A stretch of 64,000 nt of DNA from Sipunculus nudus. Its lineage: Eukaryota; Annelida; Sipuncula; Golfingiida; Sipunculidae. The notes under the pieces were generated by a model. It worked only from the letters and a program-made list of their open reading frames with translations. It did no database searches and was not told where the DNA came from. A program made the translations under genes and the position numbers. Positions within the stretch are counted from its first letter, which is position 1. Each line of letters opens with the position of its first letter. Below are positions 49,757 to 61,700 of this stretch, one piece after another. The stretch lies in assembly GCA_026874595.1 (NCBI GenBank), contig CM049320.1, forward strand, positions 50,668,714 through 50,732,713, written 5' to 3'.

Positions 49757-52700
49757 CTGTCAAAAAGAAAGACATAACAGTCAACACAGAAGATATCATC
49801 ACAGTGGGTACACTGGTACATCTGTCAAAAAGAAAGACATCACAGTAAACACAGAAGATATCATCACAGTGGGTACACTGGTATATCTGTCAAATAGAAA
49901 GACATCACGGTCAACACAGAAGATATCATCACATTGGGTACCCTGGTACATCTGTCAAATAGAAAGACACCACAGCCAACACAGAAGATATCATCACAGT
50001 GAGTACACTGGTACATCTGTCAAATAGAAAGACATAACAGTCAAAACAGAAGATATCATCACATTGGGTACACTGGTACATCTGTCAATAGAACTAGGGA
50101 CCCATGAGTCACTGTGCTCAGCTGAAGTTGACCTTGAAGGTAAAATCTAAAATAATATCAAATGGAGATAAAGTCTAAGTGGAAAAGGTTATATGGGCCA
50201 TGGCTGGTTGACATTATTGGTTTGTACTGATGAGGAAGTAATTGTTTCAAATAAAGTTTTGTGACCAAATGCATTTCCTTATGTTAAAATTGAAGCATGT
50301 GAGCAGTTTGTGACCATTAGATGTATATTATTACCATGATCTTTGGTTGGCTTTTTTGATAAACTGTTGACAGTTAAGTAGTTTACACATTTGTTCAACT
50401 GGACCTATTTTTTTTATAAAATATATATTATTAAATATATGTATTTTTTTATCTTATAAAATGAATACAGTTGAATATAACTAATATCCCCAGTCCACAG
50501 ATGCAGTGACTTGGTGGTGGTAGTCTGGGGAGGAGGGGGGGGGGGGGGCATGGAATGATGGGATTAAAGTTTAACATACACAATATGACTCAACGGAATA
50601 TATAAGTTGCTTTCAAATTTTAAATTGACTCTTTAATAGCTTAAATCCATACACATACAGCATATGAAAGTTATTTCAACAATGCTTAAATGAAAATTTT
50701 ATAATAAATATTTATTTACTGATAACGGAGAGAGGATGCACAGACAAAATCTGATCACTTTATGTTCCATTCTAATATGGCAAGATGTGGTTCAATTAGA
50801 CTTCAATTTTTTTTCTAATCCAATTATTTTTTAAAACTGAAAAAAATTTACACATCTGCAATAAATACAAATGTCCCAGTACCTATTTGCAAAGGAATCA
50901 ATGGCAGCCGGGGAAGGAGGAAGGGATTTCCAACACTTCTGCATATACATACCAGACAAACAAAGCCTGATCTCCAGTTCTGCTGAGGCAGCAAAATAAT
51001 GAAAAAATTTTTGTATAAGATCCTCATTTTATTACCACAACAATTTTTATTTTAAGTTTATATTTCTATACATTTCCAATATATATATAAAGACTGATTC
51101 ATAATTCTAAATTGCATCATCATAAATCTCAATCAGATGACACCACATCATGCATACAAATGCATATTTATATTTTACCAAAAAAATATATCTTTAAAAT
51201 TTCCAAACAATAAATATCTATGAATAATACTTGATTCAGATTTCACCATTTTAAATTGTGCCTTACTGCCTTTATTTATCCATAATTTGCTTCATATTTT
51301 ATAAAATTATGCATACTGATGGGTTAAATTGTATTTCAATTTGTTAAAATGATTTAAAAGAAAATTGATTTCTTTAAAAAATGTTACATTACCACAACAT
51401 TTGCATCTTTAACAAAATTCAGATCTAATTTTGAGTATATCATTGAATCTTAATTAAACAAAGTTATATACTTGAAAAAAAGTCTCTAGCTTCAAATATT
51501 TTCATGTTATGTGAGCAAATATTTTTCCTGATTTTTTACAAAGTCCAATATGTTCAAGCCCATATCTTAAAGAAATTATACTTAACTTAATTTCTATGCT
51601 TTTAATTTCTGGCACATATATAGAGAATATATATTGGAGAATTCTCCTGGTAAATATTAAGGAAAACAGATAACAGGTTTTGATGTTAGGAAGTTCTGAA
51701 GTGTGATAATAGGTTGTTAATGGAAATTTGAGGTTTTTCCTTAATTTCTCGAAGGAACGAAGTCACAGTGACCTGGTTTTTGGTTTGGTAGGAGATCTTG
51801 GGGACCTCTAACAGAATACCAAATTTTGGATTTGTAGATCTAATGGTTTCAAATCAAGCCAGTCTAATGGATGGACAGAAGGATGGAAGGACACGGACAA
51901 TGGACCATGACTGAAGCTCAGATGACTTACAGTCAGCTGAGCAAAAATCATCACAGTAAGCTAAGAAGATACCCTGCACTGGCTGCAGTGGCACATCTGT
52001 CAAACAAGAGACACAATCCTTGTACTTGATAGTATTAAGAGGAAACATGGCACTTACAGTAGTGTCCTAAGTAAAAAGGTTAAATTTGATTGGCGGTATG
52101 AGAATCTTCCACTAACTGTCAGTGCATGTGACACCTAAATATTATTACTCATAAGAGAGATCCAAGACACCATCCAACAGGGTAGACAAATATATGTAAA
52201 CTTAAAATGTATTTATCTCTAATTTATGTTTATATTTACAAATAAAAGTACTAAATATTTATAGCATTTTGATTAAATACTCACCGCTTGGCCTTGAATT
52301 TGGTCCTGGCATGCTGCACAAGACCTGAAAAAAAAAGAGGAATAAAATAATGCAGGTTTTGCTTCAGTGATTATGTGTCAGGCACACACGCATGCACACA
52401 AACACACATACATATTATAGTGAATAGTAAGAGAAATATAACTGATTAATCTCTTCCCCCCTAACCACCCTTCAACACAATGTTGTTTTGTTTTTTGTTT
52501 TTTTTTAGAATTTGTGGGGTAAATGTGTGGACAAATAGGGATGTACACATACCTCAGAGGACTACAGATGATATGTTTGTGTACTGGACACTGACCTGTC
52601 TGGCTGATCCCCCGTGGCTGACATGTCAACCTCTCTGTACGCGTCCAGTGTAAACAGGTGATGATAGGACCGGGCCAGGTGTGGGGCAGACACCAAAGTC

Positions 52701-55700
52701 AGCCCTACAAACAAACACACTACATGGGTTACTATGAAACATTGTAACATGAATGCTTTTATTTCTGATAGTTTTATTTAAAAGATAGGTGCATGGTCTG
52801 TTATTGGCAACTTGAACTGAAAGAAGATAAAGATGACCATGAAAAGAGAATTCACCCCTGTTTTGCAATATGACTGTAAGCTGCTGCCTCCTGTTGAATA
52901 CCTGAAGAACTACTGCAAAGATTCCATCCATATTGCAAAAGGAGTGAACATCTCCTAAACATGATGGATTGCAATGTTAAATGGCTAAATTCTAATTCAT
53001 TTTATGAGAAAAAGCAGAATTTAAAGGTAAAAAACAATGATATTTGTTGTCCTGGGTGAAAAGATGCTTAAGTAATATCTTATGGAACCAAACTATCATC
53101 ATTCCCAAACAAATGTCTTGCATACAGTAAACTTTTTCTTATGAAATATTTTCAATTTTTGTTGATATAAAAATTAATATACAGAATGTTTCACTCTAGG
53201 AAGAAAAGTTATAAACCCAAGTGTATTTTCACAAGTAGCACCAGTCCTGTAATTCTTCAAAAATACAAAATGGAAGAATTCTTGAATATAAATTTTTGAC
53301 AAGCATGCACACTTTGCATTATGATCTAGGTTTTGTCTCGCTCTTATGTACCAAAAATTCTGGTTTTTGTCAATAAAGAGTTATATAATGGCCCCAACAA
53401 GGATCTTGCCATTTAAAATTTATATATAATTTTTACATTTAAATTTGAAAATATAATCTAATTTGTCAATATAATCAAACCTCTTAGGATCAGTTGTGAC
53501 AGGCAGGCGGCACAACTGACGTTGAAGAGGTCTATTTAGAGTGCTCTAAAATAGTAAAAAACTAGATGTGGTCAATGGTCCTCAGAGGGCCCCGCATTTC
53601 TGCTAGTACTGGACTAGTTTACATATGGGTAAAAAATTAAGTTAAATTTGAAAAATATGACAAATAGAAACAGGATTTTATCAATATGCATGAGAAGAAA
53701 AAATCATACTGGATCAAATGATATTAAAGAAGATATATCTGAAATAATGTTTGCAATAGAAAATCACCAAATGAAGTCTGTTAGCATATTTGATTTTGAG
53801 CAAGTTTGTAATTCAAATGGTTTGGAGCCCTCATATGCACCAATGATCCCTGTGAAATTGGGAAAGCTGCAGTGGGTTGTTGTTGAGTTATCGCGCAGGA
53901 AAGAAAATCAGTGATCAGGCTGTGGCGGCCATATTACAATTCTGACAGGTCTGATATTCAATAGGTCTGGAGCCCTCATAGTTACCAATCATCCTTGTGA
54001 ATTTGGGAAAGCTGCTGCAGGTTGTTGTTGAGTTATCATGCACGAAAGAAAATCAGTGATCGGGCTGTGGCGGCCATATTTGAATTCTGAGATGTCTGTA
54101 ATTCAATAGGTCTGGAGCCCTCATAGGTACCAATCATCCCTGTGAATTTGGGAAAGCTGCAATATGTTGTTGATGAGTTATTGTGCGCAATAGAAAGTGT
54201 CACTGACGGATGGACGGAAGTACAGAAAGAGGGAATGACACGGTGATCACTATAGGGCACCGCTTGTCAAGCGTGGCCCTAATAATCTCTTCCCACAAAA
54301 GGCACCCAATTGCTATTGTACCTTCTTATATTAATGCTTTAAATAGTCCAAAAATAAGGAGATATAAAGGTCTGTTATATCTTTTCTGTCCCCATTTCTC
54401 TATTATGGGCATAAACAGAGGTCCTGCAAGTGTTAGTAATCGTGGGTTTTCACAATATACATCTTACTTACCACAGACTTTACACTCGATGGGTAGTTCA
54501 CAATATTTGCTCCTGCACTGAGGGCAAAAGTAGCCAGTTGTGCTGAAACCTGGGCTGTCCTTGCTGTCTAAATGACTGAAATAGTTAATCAAACCTTATG
54601 TCATAACACTGTGTGTTAACTCATGAACAATCACTGTACAACTACGAGTACTAAAGTTCCCCTTTTTATTGCTGCAGTCATAAAATGAAAATTAAATATG
54701 AAAACCTGGATGTTCTTTCTACACTCACTTTGCGTTCATAAAAACATGGTTTATTTGATATGAAGAGGATATCTGTAATTTGTGCAGCTACTCATTTAAT
54801 TAAACCTCCTAGGCCATGTGTATTTATATTTTCTACTGATATATATTGTAAAATATAATTATAATTTTTAATAATCTTAGCCAGGAAAGTCTAGATACTG
54901 GCTAATACTAAACGTCTGTCCAGCCTGTGAGAGGAATCCTGGATATCTGCATATTGATACACCATATGGCCACTGGCAGAGCTGGCTTCTGACTTAAACT
55001 GGCATATAAATACCATTAGCTTTAGGTCACAGATAGAAATGGTTGCTACAGTGATGAACAAGTTTACTTTTAATACACATTTTTTTACAGTTATTGGATC
55101 TATTTCTTGGTATATTTACATTTCTTTAGGATATTTACCACATGCACATGGCGGCTTTGTCTTCTTTCCCTGGCTGAAGCTGGTGGTGAGGGAAACCTAT
55201 TTAAAATAAGAAATGGTATAAAATATATTTGTGACTATAATATGAGCAATTTATTACATATAAATTTTGAAAAAAAAACCTTAAGGCATAAAAGTAGGCC
55301 AGTGATTTGTTAGGAGCCTTTGAATTAATTCAATTAATTGATTCTTTACCTTTAATTCCACTCTCGATTCAATTATTGTTTGAGTAATAAATTTCAGGCT
55401 TTCTTTTAAATAAATAAATATTTTACTACAAAACTAAGGTAAAATTTAAGGTAAGGGATTAGATACCACTACTTAGATGCAAATTCTTCAGTGCTGATTT
55501 GCATTTAAGTTTACAAAACAAATCACACGAGGCAAAATATGAACACTCACCCATTTTTATTAATGATGACTCTATATTTGTCTGTAAACAAAACAACAGA
55601 ATTTTCATATGAATTACAAGAGCACTGCAAATGGTGCATAATATGCCTGTCACATATCTCATGACCTCTGACCTCATTTAATATGCGTGAATTTTGCTGA

Positions 55701-58700
55701 GAATGTAATACAGGTGAGAAACTGCATATAATACATCTGACAGCTAGTCAGAGAAAACAGAGCTTTGCAAATGGAGTTTTGCTATTAGAAACCCTTCAAT
55801 TCCTACACATGTATAGACAACCTACCATCTAAGGTTACATGTTTTTTCCATTTGTCAACAAAGATGTGTTCACTAACAGAGCTTCTAGATAAACTAGACA
55901 TTTCTTGGCACCACAGGTGCCATAGTATTCCCAGACAATTAACCCCTCCCCTCTTTATGAATAGGCCCCCCATCTTCAGCAGCATATACTGACACTTGGC
56001 AAGTGACCATGGTTTTTTCCATCTATCAACTTGAAAAACAATCCTTTTCACCAAATATGGGGGCCAATACGGTTATTCACTCTTGAGAAAAGGGGATGAA
56101 ATTATACTATAAGAATGGTAAGGTAGGTGGCGCCACCTGTCTGGTTGACGAGAAAACTCTCCAAGATGGATGTACATACCAAACTGCAGACCAACACATT
56201 GAACAACTCCTGTGATATGAGCAATTTTCACCTAAAACAAATGTACGAATAGACGCCACATAAGAAAATTGCAGATGGTGCCACCAGTTTTGCGTACATG
56301 ATGGAGGAGTCCAAGATCATGTCCAGATGGTGCCACCAGTTTTGCGTACATGATGGAGGAGTCCAAGATCATGTCCAGTAGTGCCACCAGTTTTGCGTAC
56401 ATGATGGAGGAGTCCAAGATCTATGGACATGCACACCTTTGGACAATTATGGCACACCACTCCTATGAAAAGAGCATTAATTTATTCAACTGAAACGGGA
56501 AGGTTGGTGGTGCCACCCATTTGGTTAATGAGGAAAATTCCAAGATGGATGGACATGCCAAATTTAAGACCAATACCTTGAACCACTCCAGAGATATGAG
56601 CAATTTTCACCCAAAGAACATGTACAGATGGCCACCATGGGCAAATGATTGCAGTTGGTACCACTAGATGGCCACCACAAGAAAGTGATTGCAGATGTAA
56701 GTGGTGCAACCAGTCTGGTTTACGAGGTTTGTCCATCTTAGATTGATGGACTTACCAACTTTCAGACCAATACCCTGAACCACTCCTGAGATATTAGCAA
56801 TTTCCACTGAAAGCAAACCTATGGATGGACGTCTGTCACAGAGAAGTTAATCCGAGTTATAAGAACTGTTCTTAACAGAAATTATCTCAGTTCATTAATA
56901 TGTACACAGACTAAGCTACAAATCACATAAATTCTATAAAAAGGCCTACAGGCCTAATGTAAACCTGTGCATTGGAAAATACACCAGGTATAATGCTTCA
57001 ATGCTAGACCATTACTTCTCATGTATATGAACAATGCAAGTACTAAACATTTTGAATAAGAAACAATTACACAAACATCACTGGTGAAGTGAGGCATGGA
57101 TTGAATGGCAAGGGGAAATAGAGTGAGGTGTGTTGAATAATAGCCTGGATGTCTGCAGCCGAAATGTGTATGTAGGTTGGGCCACCTACCACAAAATCCA
57201 GAAAGCTGTCCAAGATGTATGAACATGCAAAATTTTAGGCAGATAAGTCAAACCACTACTGAGATATGAGTGATTTTAGCCCTCTGCAGACAAACAGATG
57301 GACCCTGTGCAAAAATGGTGGCACGTGGCGCCACCAATTTTGTGTATAATTAAGAGATATGTGATATCTATACACGTGCAAAATTTCAGAGGGATATGTC
57401 AAACCAGTCCTGATATATAAGCCTGAATGTCTGCAGCGTATACATAAATATAGGTGGCGCCACCTGCCACAAAATCGGGAAAGCTATCCAAGATGTATAA
57501 ACCTGCAAAATTTTAGGCAGATAAGTCACACCACTACTGAGATATGAGTAATTTAAGCCCACGGCAGACAAACAGACGGACGCTGTGCAAAAATAATGGC
57601 AGGTGGCGCCACCAATTTTGTGTATGATTAAGAGCTATGTGAGATCTATAAACATGCAGAATTTTTGCCCAATCGGTCAAACAGTTCCTGAGATATGAGC
57701 TTGGATGTCTGCAGCGTAAATCTGAATGTAGGTGTCATAAAATCAAGAAAGCTGTCAAGGATGTATAAACCTGCAAAATATCAAGTGGATAAGTCAAACC
57801 ACTGCAGAGATATGAGTGATTTTATCCCAAGGCAGATGAACAGATGGACGCTGTGCAAAATGGTTGCAGGTGGCACCACTATTTTCAGTGTATGTTACAA
57901 AGCTTTCCAAGGGCTCCATTTATGCAAAATCTTTAGCCTTATCACTCAAACCATGTCTGCAGCGTAAATCTGAATGTAGGTGGCGCCACGTGTCATAAAA
58001 TCAAGAAAGCTGTCAAGGATGTATAAACCTGCAAAATATCAAGTGGATAAGTCAAACCACTGCAGAGATATGAGTGATTTTATCCCAAGGCAGATGAACA
58101 GATGGACGCTGTGCAAAATGGTTGCAGGTGGCACCACTATTTTCAGTGTATGTTACAAAGCTTTCCAAGGGCTCCATTTATGCAAAATCTTTAGCCTTAT
58201 CACTCAAACCATGTCTGCAGCGTAAATCTGAATGTAGGTGGCGCCACGTGTCATAAAATCAAGAAAGCTGTCAAGGATGTATAAACCTGCAAAATATCAA
58301 GTGGATAAGTCAAACCACTGCAGAGATATGAGTGATTTTATCCCAAGGCAGATGAACAGATGGACCCTGTGCAAAAAATGGTTGCAGGTGGCACCACCAG
58401 TTTTGCGTATGATAAAAAGCTATTGGGGATCTATACACATGCAAAATTTTGGCCCAACTGGTCAAATGGTTACCGAGATATAAGCTTAAATGTCTGCAGC
58501 TTAAACGTGAATGTAGGTGGCGCCACCTGTCATAAAATCAAGAAAGCTGTCCAGGATGTATACACATGCAAAATTTCAGATGGATAAGTCAAACCACTGC
58601 CCAGATATGAGTAATTTTATCCCAAGGCAGATGAACAAATGGACGCTGTGCAAAAATGGTTTGCAGGTGGCGCCACCTGTTTTGCGTATGATAAAAAGCT

Positions 58701-61700
58701 ATGGGAGATCTATACACATGCAAAATTTTGGCCCAACTGGTCACATGGTTCCCAAGATATGAGCTTGGATGTCTGCAGCTTAAACGTGAATGCAGGAGGC
58801 GCCACTTGTCATAAAATCAAGAAAGCTGTCAAGGATGTATACACATGCAAAATTTCAGGTGGATAAGTCCAACCAATGCAGAGATATGAGTGATTTTATC
58901 CCAAGGCAGATGAACAGATGGACGCTGTGCAAAAATGATTGCAGGTGGCACCACTATTTTCAGTGTATGTTATAAAGCTTTCCAAGGGCTCCATTTATGC
59001 AAAATCTTTAGCGTTATCAGTCAAACGGTTCCTGAGATATGTGGGTTTATGTGTGAAAACAGACGCACAAATGGATGCTGGGAAGACAGGAAAGGTCAGA
59101 GGTCAACCAAAAATGAGGGCACAGCAGTTCACATGTGACCGATCTTAATTCTGAATCTAAGTTTTGCGGATACAATGATTGTAGCTGGCACCACCAGTCT
59201 TATATACAAAGAAGAGATATATACATATGCCCAATGTCAGACAGATATGTCAATCCCCTCCTGTGAAAAAAGCAGGGACAGACACTGTGCAAAAATTATT
59301 GAAGGTGGCGCCAGCAGTCTTGTACACTATAAAGCTACCCGATATGTATAAACATGCCCAATTTTAGGCTGATGTATCAAATTCCTCTTTAGAAAATGTA
59401 AGCAGGCGCATACACTGCAAAAGTCAATGTAGGTGGCACCACCTGTCTTGTTAATGAGAATACCATCAAAGACCCATAGACAGGTCAAAATATCTGTCCA
59501 ATACATCAAACTTCCCAAGAGTTTGATGCACTGGGCTGACAAGTCTTAGGTGAGTAAGACAGTTGCCCCCGAGTGACCTGTGACAAATTGCTGCCTCAAG
59601 CTACTGCACTGAGTGAACTCTTGACCTGCACCTGGCTAGACTGAGTGAACCTTTGACCTTAACCTGGCTGCACTGAGTGAACTCTTGACCTGTTGCATAC
59701 TCTGACACAGCTGGCAGTCTGCCAAAGCTATAAATAGATTCAGGCTGTACTTTGGTGCCAAATATGATGCAGAGAGCACTCTGCCAAAGCTATAAATAGA
59801 ATGCAGCTACTGCACTGAGCGAACTCTTGACCTATACCTGGCTGCACTTCTTCCAATCCTGGCACTGTGCCAAAACTATTTATAGAGCTGACATCATCTT
59901 GGCTAATGGCCAACATCAAGACACTGGCAATCTGCCAATGGTAAACCAAGTTGCTGCCATCTGTACACAAAAGTGGTCCCTACTTGAAATAACTTTGAAA
60001 TTTATTTTCCCAATACAAAATGCTTTTCATGAGACTTTTTATAAAAAAGAAATCAGGAATATATGTAAAATTATTACGGATGCATACTGAATGCAAAATT
60101 AAAATACAGATATATCTCATTGATGGCAATGTCTTGAATTAAGTTGAGTAGGGATACCAAAAATTTATAATCCACGTACAATTGTCTTTATATAGCCACA
60201 GAGAGCTGAATATCCATGATTGTAACATTGCCTGGTATGATGAATAACTTTAATCATAAATCTAAATTTTTTAAAAGCTTTTAAAGAAACCTTCCTGTCA
60301 ATATTAAAAAAGATAACCTGAAATCTAAATGTCTAGTGGCATGATGTAATAGATGCTGATAAACTGGTGCCAGGCTAGATGTGACAGCATAACACAGGTA
60401 ACATATATGGTAAAATGACTCAATCTCCATAATTCAGCCAAAATTCATTCATGTGGAACCATTAATGACAATTATTATAAGAATTATTGTAGGGATTATT
60501 CTTGTAAAATATTTAACAAACTGGCTTCAGTGGCATCAGTTGAAAAACGTTTCGCAGGTTTATAACTCATATCGGAAGATACAGCAAACTGGCTGAATTC
60601 AGCTTCCCATAACTCAGCCAAAAAGCACTGAACCAAAGCCATTTAAACAAACTTGAATTATCAACCTCTGAGGATAATTACAGTGGAACCCCCCCTTGCG
60701 ACCACCCCACAATTGCGACCACCCCACAATTATGACCACTTTGCTTGGTCCCGAATTTTTTTAGTTTATTTATGTTTATAAATGACTCAAAATTACGACC
60801 ACCCCTGAATTCAGAATTACGACCAGATTTCCTGGCCCTACCGCTAATGCGACCCTGCTAATGCGACCACCGCCGAGAAGTACTGAAACAACATAGTCAA
60901 TGGCTGCGTTGTGTCACAGGCACCTTAACGAAAGATCAAAGCGTGTAACAAGGTTTCTCAACCCGAGTGTTAATCTTGTCCAGCATATCTTCCTGACTCG
61001 GCATCTGCGCTGAGACTCGTTTAGGCGCAAGTTATAGATCAAAGAGGGTAAACATCGGCCTGATTACTTAATAAGCCGGTCTGCCCTGGGGTCTTGGGCT
61101 AGCGATACTAATTGCCCTCAGTGGTAACGTGTATATAGCTACCACAAGTACGGGGGTGAGACTCATCACATATTGTTCGATCCTCATTGGTCAAATTAAC
61201 GACCTCGTTAATCCTATAAATGCGTTCATACCTTTCTCAGAGTATGGAGCAGTCAGTAAAATGTATGAATCAAGCTTGCATGGGGGCAGATCCCACACAT
61301 CGTCTTGCCTTATCTGATAGATCGTTGTCATTTTATTTCTCTGCTGGTTCAGTTTGCATTTATATTGTTTGCTGTTTTGCGACCATGCCTCTGAAAGAGC
61401 TCTCCTTGAAGTTGAAAGTGACGTGAATCAAGGAGGCAACACCAGGACAAAGTCAGCCCCAACTGGCTCGGCAGTTTAGCGTCGGTAAAAATCAAGTGCA
61501 CGCAAGCGAAAAAGCTAAATATATGACAGCCACGTATTATGTTCAATATGTATTCAGTAGGTTGTCTTCGCATTGCCTCTGATGTAATTATGTGTTAATC
61601 ATCAGTCACTATGTATGTGTATATGTATATTGATTTTCATCATGAATAAATATATAAAACAATTTAGTTTTCTATTCAGCTACACACAAAAAAAATTATA

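Noticed and set aside
49567-49821. 84-codon frame starting in the second array unit as a separate gene
   Set aside because: It is the GTF2H2 exon copy read from the next acceptor; after 65 bp it falls out of the true frame.
57695-59148. Tandem frames reading '[14 protein letters not shown]...' as a repeat protein
   Set aside because: They follow the family A repeat, appear in both halves with palindromic DNA, lack codon constraint and recur wherever the repeat does.
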